IMG/VR virus record: IMGVR_UViG_3300009503_000022
Location: 1-64,000 of that record
Length of the DNA stretch: 64,000 nt
Source: a virus
Strand: one strand, 5' to 3'
Shown here: positions 17,068 through 24,666 of the stretch, piece after piece
How positions within the stretch are numbered: the first letter of the stretch is position 1
How the letters are laid out: the number at the start of each line of letters is the position of its first letter
Translations under genes and position numbers: made by a program
The notes under the pieces: model-generated
Seen by the model: the letters and a program-made list of their open reading frames with translations, nothing else
Told to the model about the DNA's origin: nothing
Databases searched by the model: none

Positions 17068-17650
17068 ACGCGATACTATCTCCTATTTTCAATTCCTTTA
17101 TTTTTTTCCAACCATTTTTAGTATACAATTTATGATTCTCATCAACTTCTATTATTTTACCTAATTTTGTTTTTATTCTGTATATTTTTGCTTTACCTTC
17201 TTTAAATATAGGTTTAATCGTAGTAATAACCTTTTTTCTTTTATGAAAATCAATAGCTTCTACATTTATTGGTTTTTTCAAACTTTCCCACTCTTCTACT
17301 GTATGTCTTTCTTTAGTAATTTTATCTTCTATAATAGTACCTTTCCGAAAACCTCCTTTCCCCCATTCTAAGACTGCCAAATTGAAAATTGGATTATCAA
17401 ATATATTCTTATTAATATTATTTTTGTTCTTTACATAATCATCATAAGTATATCCATATAACATTGCATAACAAGCATCTAATTGCCTTTTCGTTAATTT
17501 TATAAAATTACAAAATTCTTTATCTTCAACAAAATTTTTAAATTCAATAGGTTCAAATCCTTCTTTAAATATAGATACTTTTTTTATACCATCTATTTCA
17601 TTTTTTTTATCTTTTATTATCTTATTTAAATCACTGTAAAAATCCTGCAT
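17045..17650 (-). CDS. terL: Terminase large subunit, N-terminal part with intein N-half
   Basis: 201 residues. Residues 1-99 are the terminase N-terminus, ending LAVLEWGKG, the first half of Walker A. Residues 100-201 are an intein N-half: GFRKGTIIED (block A, with Gly where Cys or Ser is normal), IYRIKTKLGK, then VDENHKLYT (block B with its His) and LKIGDSIA. The ORF ends 23 bases inside the next one, in a different frame. It overlaps the small subunit gene upstream. ATG 17650 has AGGAGATG upstream. Deleting one A in the AAAA run near 17058 would fuse both frames, so a frameshift is the alternative to a natural split. Confidence 0.8.
   Translation of the reverse strand: MQDFYSDLNKIIKDKKNEIDGIKKVSIFKEGFEPIEFKNFVEDKEFCNFIKLTKRQLDACYAMLYGYTYDDYVKNKNNINKNIFDNPIFNLAVLEWGKGGFRKGTIIEDKITKERHTVEEWESLKKPINVEAIDFHKRKKVITTIKPIFKEGKAKIYRIKTKLGKIIEVDENHKLYTKNGWKKIKELKIGDSIAYAKRNDM
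17048..17353 (-). other. Terminase split-intein N-half (Gly1)
   Basis: Residues 100-201 of the upstream terminase ORF. The Hint-fold pattern is clear (FRKGTI, VEEW, GKAKIYRI, NHKLYTKNGW, IGDSIA). The first residue is Gly (GGT), whereas active inteins normally begin with Cys, Ser or Ala; the block B Thr is also replaced by Asp. Confidence 0.7.
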
Positions 17651-18221
17651 ATATTTTCATCTCCTCACTAAATTTATCCAATAATTGTTTTTTTATCTCT
17701 GGACTTAAAGATTCATAAAGTAAATTATCAATAGCAATCTTAACAACATCTTTTATTATTTTTCTAATATTATATTTAGCATCTAATTTTTCTAAATATT
17801 TATTTTTTAATTCTAATAATGATTGTACCCTAGCAATCAATTTTTCTAAAATATCTTCTCTATTACGAATATCTAAATCTGCAGAATAATATCTAATAAT
17901 ATCTATTTCGGTATTCAAAGACATAATATAAAAATTAATCTGTTCTAAAGTAGAACTATCTTTAGTAATTTTCTTTTTTAATTCAATAATCTTATTTTCC
18001 ATTTTAGCTCTATGAATTTTACAAATTTCTTCATATCTTTCTTTAAATCTTCCTTTAAAATATTCATAATAATAATTTAATTTTTGTTCAGTTACTTCAT
18101 CATATCCTAAATTTTTCAATTCTCTATACGCTTGATCTGGATTTAACCCATTCATATAAAGTTTTACCAATAACATTTCATACACAGACCCGCACGCTAA
18201 TGGACGTTTAGGTTTACTCAT
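17631..18221 (-). CDS. Probable terminase small subunit
   Basis: 196 residues, overlapping the start of terL by 20 bases, the standard position of terS. The N-terminus has a helix-turn-helix-like region (NGLNPDQAYRELKNLGYDEV) and the middle is a long coiled coil suited to ring oligomerisation. No sequence-level family match is seen by eye, so the call rests on position and architecture. Confidence 0.6.
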   Translation of the reverse strand: MSKPKRPLACGSVYEMLLVKLYMNGLNPDQAYRELKNLGYDEVTEQKLNYYYEYFKGRFKERYEEICKIHRAKMENKIIELKKKITKDSSTLEQINFYIMSLNTEIDIIRYYSADLDIRNREDILEKLIARVQSLLELKNKYLEKLDAKYNIRKIIKDVVKIAIDNLLYESLSPEIKKQLLDKFSEEMKIYAGFLQ

Positions 18222-18528
18222 TTTTATTCTCCTTTAAAATTTTACGAATTTTATTTAAACATCTTTTTAAACACATATTTACTCCAGCTTGAGTTATTTT
18301 TAAAATATTTGCTATGTGAGATTGTTTCAAATTATATTTATAATACATTAAAAATATCATTTTTTGCCTTTTTGTAAAATGTTTTTTTATTATCTTATTT
18401 ATTAATTCTATATTCTTTTCTATAAATTCGCTTCGCTCGCTATTCTCTTCCTCATTAATATAATCAATAAAAGACTTATAACTAGCTAACCTATTTAATA
18501 TATTATGATCAACATATATTATTTTCAT
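18214..18528 (-). CDS. Sigma-70 region 4-like DNA-binding protein
   Basis: 104 residues. The C-terminal half (FTKRQKMIFLMYYKYNLK, then QSHIANILKITQAGVN) is a region 4 helix-turn-helix; region 2 is absent. It could direct host RNA polymerase to late phage promoters or act as a small regulator. It sits between the NusG-like factor and terminase genes, overlapping both by a few bases. Confidence 0.65.
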   Translation of the reverse strand: MKIIYVDHNILNRLASYKSFIDYINEEENSERSEFIEKNIELINKIIKKHFTKRQKMIFLMYYKYNLKQSHIANILKITQAGVNMCLKRCLNKIRKILKENKNE

Positions 18529-19031
18529 AAAAAATTAATATCTTCAATCCTAAAATTAGCTTGTATCATACGACCAAATAATTTTAATGCTAATTTGACT
18601 TTATTATCACATACTTCTAAAACTTTTCCTTCTCTTCCAATAAAAGGACCATCTAAAACAACAGCTTTATCACTCTTAATATTATTTCTCAACCTATTAA
18701 GTATATTTATAGATTCTTCGATATGTTTCAAAATCATTTCTTCAGATATTGTATAAGGAACAACTACTTCAACTTCCTTATTGTTAATAATTGTTTTACA
18801 ACTATGAACTAATAAATAAATATTAGAAAAACTATTTTTTATTCTATTAAATATTTCCATATTTCTTAAAAATATATAATTTGGATATAATAATATTTCT
18901 TTTTCTACTTTTTTATTTCTTAAAATTTTAAAATCTTTATAGATAGGTATTAATACATCTGTAGAATTAACGATATATTTTATTTTTGTATAATCAATAT
19001 TACATATATAACATATTATCCATTTATTCAT
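18525..19031 (-). CDS. NusG/RfaH-like transcription elongation factor
   Basis: 168 residues, the usual NusG size. An NGN-like N-terminus (WIICYIC, then YPNYIFLR) is followed by a KOW motif (VVLDGPFIGREGKVLEV). Such factors bind RNA polymerase and set antitermination or pausing. An intrinsic terminator sits about 25 bases upstream of its ATG, where readthrough control or autoregulation would act. ATG 19031 has TAGGTAGGTAA. Confidence 0.75.
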   Translation of the reverse strand: MNKWIICYICNIDYTKIKYIVNSTDVLIPIYKDFKILRNKKVEKEILLYPNYIFLRNMEIFNRIKNSFSNIYLLVHSCKTIINNKEVEVVVPYTISEEMILKHIEESINILNRLRNNIKSDKAVVLDGPFIGREGKVLEVCDNKVKLALKLFGRMIQANFRIEDINFL

Positions 19032-19052
19032 AATTACCTACCTAATTTTAAA

Positions 19053-19095
19053 TAAAAAAAGATTATAAGGTAAATCTTAAACTATCTTATAATCT
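19053..19095 (-). terminator. Intrinsic terminator upstream of the NusG-like gene
   Basis: A perfect 10-bp stem (19086-19095 pairing with 19060-19069), 16-base loop, then seven U on the minus strand. It lies between the upstream small-gene operon and the NusG-like ORF, so it may be an attenuator. Confidence 0.75.
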
Positions 19096-19114
19096 CTTCT
19101 GATTTTTTCGGCCA

Positions 19115-19132
19115 GAAATTATTTATAATTTC
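19115..19132. promoter_or_regulatory. Perfect palindrome, possible operator
   Basis: GAAATTAT-TT-ATAATTTC: 8-bp arms around two bases, between two terminator-like hairpins ahead of the NusG-like gene. Could be a dimeric repressor site or a small hairpin. Confidence 0.35.
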
Positions 19133-19137
19133 AATAA

Positions 19138-19169
19138 AAATAAATTACAGTTTTCCTGTCAATTTATTT
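19138..19169 (-). terminator. Terminator-like hairpin after the histone-fold gene
   Basis: A 13-bp stem with one bulged G and a GAAAA loop starts right after the stop codon at 19170. The following U tract is short, so termination may be partial. Confidence 0.5.
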
Positions 19170-19364
19170 TTATTCATCATGAAAATCCTCAGAGCGAACA
19201 GTTTTCCTTTTTCTTAATCTAGCTTTATTACACGCATTTTTTATAATTTGTTTAAACAAATCATTTATTATACCATAACAATCCTTAGACATCATCATTC
19301 CTTCTTCTCTAATTAACTTATGTATATAAAATGGTCTAAATAGATATGTATGAAATTTTTTCAT
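19170..19364 (-). CDS. Probable histone-fold protein
   Basis: 64 residues, the size of archaeal and short bacterial histones. By-eye alignment: RPFYIHKLIREEG as helix 1, a short MMMS loop, a long central helix KDCYGIINDLFKQIIKNA, then KARLRKRKTVRSEDF, which matches the RKT(I/V)..ED end typical of histone folds. It would bind and compact DNA. Flanked by a tiny zinc-ribbon gene and a terminator. The long central helix is a few residues shorter than in archaeal histones, so this needs a structure prediction. Confidence 0.55.
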   Translation of the reverse strand: MKKFHTYLFRPFYIHKLIREEGMMMSKDCYGIINDLFKQIIKNACNKARLRKRKTVRSEDFHDE

Positions 19365-19495
19365 TTATTTTCTTTTTTAACTATTCTTATTATTCTTCCA
19401 CATTTATTACATTTATAAGTCTTTTCGTCAATCTTTTCCATTTCAGCATCTTTATTACATTTACAGCATATTTTTTTAACATTAAATTTATTCAT
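19361..19495 (-). CDS. Tiny zinc-ribbon protein
   Basis: A 44-residue ORF with CCKCN and CNKCG pairs, 20 residues apart. It overlaps the histone-like start by four bases (ATGA) and the end of the gene before it. Confidence 0.6.
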   Translation of the reverse strand: MNKFNVKKICCKCNKDAEMEKIDEKTYKCNKCGRIIRIVKKENK

Positions 19496-19788
19496 AAACT
19501 CCTCATTAAATTTATCTTTTTTTCTAATTTATCTAATTCTATTTCTATTGTATCAATAGCCACATCGAACATTTCTAAATCTTCTAAAAAAACTTCTTTT
19601 TCACTATCAGGTAATTTTTTAATTATTTCTTCGTATAACGATTTTCTTGCTTTTAATTTCAATAAATTATATTCTCTATCTCGTTTATATTCGATAAGAA
19701 AATTAATTTCATCGGATAATACTTTATTAAAATCTATACCTAAATATTCTTTTATCTTATCAGTCCAATATTTTATAATTTTATTCAT
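19492..19788 (-). CDS. Hypothetical coiled-coil protein
   Basis: 98 residues, nearly all helical and strongly charged. Sits between the J-domain and tiny zinc-ribbon genes. Not recognised. Confidence 0.6.
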   Translation of the reverse strand: MNKIIKYWTDKIKEYLGIDFNKVLSDEINFLIEYKRDREYNLLKLKARKSLYEEIIKKLPDSEKEVFLEDLEMFDVAIDTIEIELDKLEKKINLMRSL

Positions 19789-19789
19789 C

Positions 19790-20164
19790 TTAAAATTCCC
19801 AAATAAATTTTTTATTATTTTCGACTATTGCAGAATCAAATATATTTTCTATCCATTTATCTATTCCGTGTTTTATTATCGCAGGTTTTTCATATAATAA
19901 ATTTATATCATAAATTCCATAAAATATATGTCTATTAATATAAAGTTTAATATCAAACTCAATCCTTTTTTCGTATTTACTTCTTTCTAATTTATTACTC
20001 AAAATTTTATAAGCTTCTACTATTTCTTTAAACTTTTCTTCTGCGGTATCGCTTTTATTGATATCAGGATGATATTTTTTAGCTAATTCTAAATAAGCTT
20101 TTCTAATCTCAGATATCGAAGCATTTTTTTTTACTTTTAATATTTTATAATAATTTTCTTTCAT
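19790..20164 (-). CDS. J-domain (DnaJ-like) protein
   Basis: 124 residues. The first 65 are a complete J domain: [25 protein letters not shown] with the HPD triad, then EAYKILSN. The remainder (to KKFIWEF) is unlike DnaJ; no zinc or G/F region is present. It likely recruits host DnaK to a phage complex in replication or assembly. ATG 20164 is preferred over the TTG at 20176. Confidence 0.8.
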   Translation of the reverse strand: MKENYYKILKVKKNASISEIRKAYLELAKKYHPDINKSDTAEEKFKEIVEAYKILSNKLERSKYEKRIEFDIKLYINRHIFYGIYDINLLYEKPAIIKHGIDKWIENIFDSAIVENNKKFIWEF

Positions 20165-20165
20165 A

Positions 20166-20351
20166 TTAATTATCAATTCTTTTTTCTACTTTATCCATTA
20201 ATTTATTAAATTCATCGTATATTAAACCTATTTTAGCTTCTTTTTCATATCCACATTCGCATTTATATTTAGCAATAGTTGCACCAAATATTTTTTGTTT
20301 TGATGAAATATATTTCATTTCTTTACCGCATTTAGAACATTTTTTATTCAT
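20166..20351 (-). CDS. Small zinc-ribbon protein
   Basis: 61 residues, CSKCG and CECGY pairs about 25 residues apart, then an acidic helical tail. ATG 20351 is preferred to the upstream start at 20378 because GGAG lies ahead of it. Confidence 0.6.
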   Translation of the reverse strand: MNKKCSKCGKEMKYISSKQKIFGATIAKYKCECGYEKEAKIGLIYDEFNKLMDKVEKRIDN

Positions 20352-20568
20352 ATTTTTTATCACTCCAGTCCTTTTCAAAAATAAGATTCACCTGAGGTTT
20401 AATACTATGAATTAATCCTCTTTGTATCTGAATTGTTATTTCTCCATAACCAGGATATTGTTTCATCGCTCTTATCGTCGCAATAATCGCTAATTCTCTT
20501 TTATCTATCAATTTAGATAATTTTTCTGGTACATAATTTTTAATTTCTTCTTCATTTAATTCGAACAT
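20344..20568 (-). CDS. YezD/DUF2292-like small protein
   Basis: 74 residues. The C-terminal half, YGEITIQIQRGLIHSIKPQV, resembles the short beta pattern of YezD/DUF2292 proteins, whose role is unknown. ATG 20568 has AAAGGAGT. Confidence 0.45.
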   Translation of the reverse strand: MFELNEEEIKNYVPEKLSKLIDKRELAIIATIRAMKQYPGYGEITIQIQRGLIHSIKPQVNLIFEKDWSDKKYE

Positions 20569-20797
20569 TCATTACTCCTTTACTTTTTTTAAAATTTATA
20601 CATTTTAAAGAAACATTTTTAAAATCTATATTTTTAGGTTCATAATTAATACATATAGAAGGTTCATATATACTTTGCACAAAACCTTTACAACACTTAT
20701 ACCAAGGACAAAAAACTTTAGCACTAATTAATATAGATATTGGAAATCCTTCTCTAACTTTACTAAATTTCTTATTTTTAAATTTTAAATCATTCAT
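20552..20797 (-). CDS. Cysteine-containing small protein
   Basis: 81 residues with CPWYKCCKG, then C in SICINYEP and LKCINFKK: five or six Cys, a possible metal or Fe-S site. ATG 20797 overlaps the previous stop. Not recognised. Confidence 0.55.
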   Translation of the reverse strand: MNDLKFKNKKFSKVREGFPISILISAKVFCPWYKCCKGFVQSIYEPSICINYEPKNIDFKNVSLKCINFKKSKGVMNVRIK

Positions 20798-21008
20798 CTT
20801 TTTCAAAATTAAGTTTTAATTGTTCAGAAGTTTTTATATCGATTTCATCTTTTATTCTTGTCTCATTCTTTTCTATAATAAACTTCAATGAAGTATCTTT
20901 ACCATATATTTCGATCATTTGCTCTAACCAATCTTTAAATTCTTGAGAATCTAACTTACCCCAAAATATATGCCTTATATTTTCATTCTTCATATTAATT
21001 TTTCTCAT
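20790..21008 (-). CDS. Small hypothetical protein
   Basis: 72 residues. ATG 21008 was chosen because GGAGGAAAAT lies directly upstream. Overlaps the ruvC end. Not recognised. Confidence 0.6.
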   Translation of the reverse strand: MRKINMKNENIRHIFWGKLDSQEFKDWLEQMIEIYGKDTSLKFIIEKNETRIKDEIDIKTSEQLKLNFEKDE

Positions 21009-21570
21009 ATTTTCCTCCATTCTTATTATTATCTAATTCGTTAGTTTTAATCAAACTTTTTATTATTTCTTTTCGCATATTATTAATCTTAACATCTTTA
21101 CCATTTAACATACTTAAAATATATTCTCCTATTTTTGCTAATCCAAAAGCATCTGCAAGATTATTATCATTAAAATCCGCTTTCCAATATTTATATACTT
21201 CTTTTAACATCAAATCTTTTTCACAATTTCCTTTTCCTGTAACAAATTTTTTTAATTGAGTAGGAGAAACTTCAATTAAATTATAAGAATTTTGTATTAT
21301 AAAATATTTTATCACTCCACCCAATTCCCCTAAAGAAAAAGCCTGACCTTTTCTAGATAAAAAACTATATCCCTCTATAACAACTATATCAACAGATTTA
21401 TCTAAAAATTTCATTATATCATTTTTTATTTTTTCTATTCTTTTAATTCTATCATAAATATTTCTTCCTTCAAATGTTGTTTTTATATTCAATTGCTTAT
21501 TAATCTTACCATTCTTCAAACATATTAAACCAGTATTTGTCATAGAAAGATCTATTCCTACAGATAACAT
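20995..21570 (-). CDS. ruvC: RuvC-like Holliday junction resolvase
   Basis: 191 residues with RNase H-fold resolvase residues: SVGIDLSMTNTGL (first Asp), VVIEGYSF (Glu) and NNLADAFGLAKIG (last Asp). It would cut four-way junctions from recombination-dependent replication before packaging. It fits a block with RecA and Rad50/Mre11 upstream. Confidence 0.8.
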   Translation of the reverse strand: MLSVGIDLSMTNTGLICLKNGKINKQLNIKTTFEGRNIYDRIKRIEKIKNDIMKFLDKSVDIVVIEGYSFLSRKGQAFSLGELGGVIKYFIIQNSYNLIEVSPTQLKKFVTGKGNCEKDLMLKEVYKYWKADFNDNNLADAFGLAKIGEYILSMLNGKDVKINNMRKEIIKSLIKTNELDNNKNGGKYEKN

Positions 21571-21571
21571 A

Positions 21572-21832
21572 TTAGCTCCTATCTTTGTTTTTTAACCAAA
21601 TAATAAATGCTACTATTAATTTCAAATCCTTTATATTATTCAAATTGTTTAATATATAAAATTCTAAACTTTTCATATTTTTTTCCCATTCATTATATAA
21701 TGGATATAATGCACATTCTTTTTTATCAACACTAATAAAAAAATTTATACTATCACATTTTAAACCATTCATAAATATCTCGTTATTACAAAAATCAGAA
21801 TATTTACATTTTTCATAAATTGGCATTACCAT
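21572..21832 (-). CDS. Hypothetical cysteine-containing protein
   Basis: 86 residues with CKYSDFC, LKC and KKEC in the first half, possibly one metal site, then a helical C-terminus. Start at ATG 21832 or 21826. Not recognised. Confidence 0.55.
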   Translation of the reverse strand: MVMPIYEKCKYSDFCNNEIFMNGLKCDSINFFISVDKKECALYPLYNEWEKNMKSLEFYILNNLNNIKDLKLIVAFIIWLKNKDRS

Positions 21833-22472
21833 AAGAATATCTTACCACCTCTGCTTCACTATATCCTTTCTTTTTAACAATTCTTATAACTTGATCGGCT
21901 TCATCAATCACTTGTTCACGATGACTTATTAAAATAATTTGTATACCTAATTTATTAGATATTGTATTAAGAAAATTACCAAATTTTCCTTGCTTATCAT
22001 TACTTATCCATTTCCCTGCTTCATCTAATATCAATATCTTTGCTATATTAAATTGATATAAAAATATTACTCTTTGTAAAATACTAACGATATCTACTAA
22101 ACCTCCCCCGAATGAATTAATTATATCGTAATATGATTCTGTTATCTTATCATAAATTTGATATTTTGCCCCTATTACATTTCTCTTAGCTTCATATTGA
22201 ATAACAAATTTTAAATTATCTTCTTCTAAAATATCTGACAATCCTTTAGTTATTAAAGTTTCTATTCTCTCTATAGTATTTGTTTTCATTATATTACCTA
22301 TTTGTTGAAAAACATTAATCGATTCAGAATAAATACCTTCCAAAAAATCAATTTCTTTAATTTTATTATTAACATCTTTAATTTGCTTATTCAATATATC
22401 CCTTTTCCCTAATTCTTTTAATATACTATTATTAATACTACTGAATTTATCTTCTAAAATTTTTATATTCAT
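21813..22472 (-). CDS. Rad50/SbcC-like ATPase, C-terminal half
   Basis: 219 residues. It contains only the second lobe of an ABC-type ATPase: signature NSFGGGLVDIVS, Walker B ILILDEAGK and H-loop LISHRE. The first 80 residues are coiled coil. The lobe with Walker A is encoded separately at 23665-24666, so the active ATPase must form between two polypeptides. It partners the Mre11-like nuclease. Confidence 0.75.
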   Translation of the reverse strand: MNIKILEDKFSSINNSILKELGKRDILNKQIKDVNNKIKEIDFLEGIYSESINVFQQIGNIMKTNTIERIETLITKGLSDILEEDNLKFVIQYEAKRNVIGAKYQIYDKITESYYDIINSFGGGLVDIVSILQRVIFLYQFNIAKILILDEAGKWISNDKQGKFGNFLNTISNKLGIQIILISHREQVIDEADQVIRIVKKKGYSEAEVVRYSYGNANL

Positions 22473-22717
22473 AACATTAACTCATCTAATTTTTCAATTA
22501 ATTTATTATACTTTTCTTGATTTTCTTTTTTTAATTTTTCTATAGTATCATCTAAATCTTTATATGAAATATTATTTTCATTTAACAATTTTTGCAATTT
22601 TTGTTTTTCTTCTTCTAAATACTTTTGTTTAATTTTTAATTCAGATTTTAATGCAATCTTTCTTTCTCTTATATTATTAATTCTCTTTTTTAATTCATTT
22701 ATTTCAGATTCATTCAT
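22469..22717 (-). CDS. Coiled-coil protein, possible Rad50 arm segment
   Basis: 82 residues of uninterrupted coiled coil, no CxxC. Position between Mre11 and the Rad50 C-half suggests a displaced coiled-coil arm. Overlaps the next gene by four bases. Confidence 0.5.
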   Translation of the reverse strand: MNESEINELKKRINNIRERKIALKSELKIKQKYLEEEKQKLQKLLNENNISYKDLDDTIEKLKKENQEKYNKLIEKLDELML

Positions 22718-22718
22718 T

Positions 22719-22955
22719 TTATTCTCCTTTTTGTTTTTCTTTTAATCTTTTTAAAATTTCATTTTTTACTTCTACTCTAACCTTCATAGAATCTATTATT
22801 CTTTCAATTTCCTTTATTATATTTATATCTTGAATATTTATATTTTTTAACGAATTTATAAAATTATCAAAATTTACTTCTTTTTTCTCTTTATCCATAA
22901 CATTTCTAAAAATATCTTTAGATGCAGATTTCAAATTAATATATTTTATATTCAT
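22719..22955 (-). CDS. Hypothetical helical protein
   Basis: 78 residues, charged and helical. Lies within the Mre11-Rad50 cluster. No motif recognised. Confidence 0.55.
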   Translation of the reverse strand: MNIKYINLKSASKDIFRNVMDKEKKEVNFDNFINSLKNINIQDINIIKEIERIIDSMKVRVEVKNEILKRLKEKQKGE

Positions 22956-22958
22956 AAT

Positions 22959-23627
22959 TTAAATCTCCAATAAACAAATCTTTGGTTCTATTTTTGATTC
23001 GTTAATATTTTGTCTTGTAAACGGACCTGGATTTATAAATCTTTTTCCTTTAATTTCAACATCAAATTGAGAATGAATATGAGCACAAAAAATTATATCA
23101 GCATCAGTTACTTTAGCAATATCCTTTGCTAATAAATAATCATAAATTACAGGCTCCAAAACTATTGGATCATGACTAACAATTATCTTTATTTTATCTG
23201 TTTTCTGATCTATTCTATAATCATCTATAGAAAATCTCTTTCGAGCATTTATTCCTTTTATAATATAATTTTTATTACAAACTAATTGATCGTTTAATAA
23301 TCTAACAGCATCAACTTTAATTAATGTTCCTATTGCTGTTTTATTTAAAGTTTCTAAATTATATCCATATAAATCATGACTTCCACATATACCATATATT
23401 TCAGAATTTAAATTTATTATAAAATCTAAAATATTATTAAATAATTCATACGAAGGTGTTGGATTATCGAATAAATCACCACCAAAAATAACAACATTAA
23501 CTTTTTCATTTTCGCATATATCTTTCAATTCTTTCATTTTACTAAATTGAATATGATAAAAATCATCTAATCTATTAATCGGATTTGTATCTCTAAAATG
23601 AGAATCTGTAAGGTAAAGTATTTTCAT
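22959..23627 (-). CDS. Mre11/SbcD-like nuclease
   Basis: 222 residues with the five phosphodiesterase motifs: LTDSHF, FGGDLFD, CGSHD (N to S), VSHD and CAHIHSQ. It is shorter than cellular Mre11 because the capping domain is reduced. With the two Rad50-like genes it should form a DNA-end-processing nuclease, as in T4 gp46/gp47. Confidence 0.8.
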   Translation of the reverse strand: MKILYLTDSHFRDTNPINRLDDFYHIQFSKMKELKDICENEKVNVVIFGGDLFDNPTPSYELFNNILDFIINLNSEIYGICGSHDLYGYNLETLNKTAIGTLIKVDAVRLLNDQLVCNKNYIIKGINARKRFSIDDYRIDQKTDKIKIIVSHDPIVLEPVIYDYLLAKDIAKVTDADIIFCAHIHSQFDVEIKGKRFINPGPFTRQNINESKIEPKICLLEI

Positions 23628-23664
23628 AATTTAATAACCTCATTAAATTCTATATTTTTTAAAA

Positions 23665-24666
23665 TCATAATTCGCTTAAACATTTACTAATAGTTTTATC
23701 ATCTATATTGCTTCCACATATTGGACATTTTTTAATTTCTCTAAGATAATTTTCATATTTTTTAATATATTTTTTTTCAGATTCAATACAATCTTCTATT
23801 AATTTATTTATATTATCTATTTCTTTACTAAGATTAATAACCCTATTATAAAGTTCATAAATATTATTAAATGATTTAAAATCGTCTAATTGCTTAATCA
23901 TAATATCAACATCAATTTTTTCTAAATCTTCATATTCTTTTTCTAATTTCTGAATTTCACTTTTCTTTTGCTTCCAAATCTTAATATTATTTTGTATATC
24001 ACTTAAAATATTAAGTTTATCAATATCTGCTTTTAACTTATCGATCTCTAATTTAATAATATCAAGTTCGCCTTTCTTTTTTTCCAATTTATCATATTGC
24101 TTAACTTCTTCTTCTATATTAAATAAATCTTGTTTTAATTTATTTCTTTCTAAAATAATATCTCTTTTATCATTGTTTAAATCTTTAAGAATATTATCTA
24201 TAATATCTAAACCAGATAATTTATTTAATATTCTTGCTTTTACTGAATCAGACTCATTTACAAGAAATATAGAATCTAACTGATCTGAAAAATTAAGATT
24301 TATTTCCCTGTTATCATCTATTTTAATAGTATCAATGTTAACTAACGTTTTTATATCTGAAGGAATATTTGTACCAAAATTGTTATATACTTTATCATTA
24401 ATAATATATTGATTTATATTTTCGCCTTTCTTTCTTATAATCTTAACATTATTAGAAAATTCAATTTCTATTTGACAAAAATCACTATCATAATTTACAA
24501 AACTTTTTTCCCAAGGTTCACCAAATAAAACAAATTTCAAAGCTCTAATTATTGATGATTTACCTGCATCAGTCGATCCTATTATACAATTAAAATTCTT
24601 AGAAAATTCTATCTTCGTATTTTTATGAGATTGAAAATCGATAAGTTTAATACTTTTTATATACAT
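23665..24666 (-). CDS. Rad50/SbcC-like ATPase, N-terminal half with half zinc hook
   Basis: 333 residues. The N-terminal lobe is FQSHKNTKIEFSKN with Walker A GSTDAGKSS. The coiled coil runs from about residue 170 and ends in KKCPICGSNIDD, the CxxC of a zinc hook, 15 residues before the stop. The returning coil and second ATPase lobe are missing here and found in other genes downstream. This is a genuine break point, since the ORF ends cleanly. Confidence 0.8.
   Translation of the reverse strand: MYIKSIKLIDFQSHKNTKIEFSKNFNCIIGSTDAGKSSIIRALKFVLFGEPWEKSFVNYDSDFCQIEIEFSNNVKIIRKKGENINQYIINDKVYNNFGTNIPSDIKTLVNIDTIKIDDNREINLNFSDQLDSIFLVNESDSVKARILNKLSGLDIIDNILKDLNNDKRDIILERNKLKQDLFNIEEEVKQYDKLEKKKGELDIIKLEIDKLKADIDKLNILSDIQNNIKIWKQKKSEIQKLEKEYEDLEKIDVDIMIKQLDDFKSFNNIYELYNRVINLSKEIDNINKLIEDCIESEKKYIKKYENYLREIKKCPICGSNIDDKTISKCLSEL

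Noticed and set aside
19346-19897. 183-codon plus-strand ORF
   Set aside because: Lies opposite the J-domain, helical, zinc-ribbon and histone-like genes, which have convincing families and starts; composition is that of an antisense shadow.
21813-24666. Single frameshifted Rad50 gene
   Set aside because: Three whole genes including Mre11 separate the halves, so no base change could join them.
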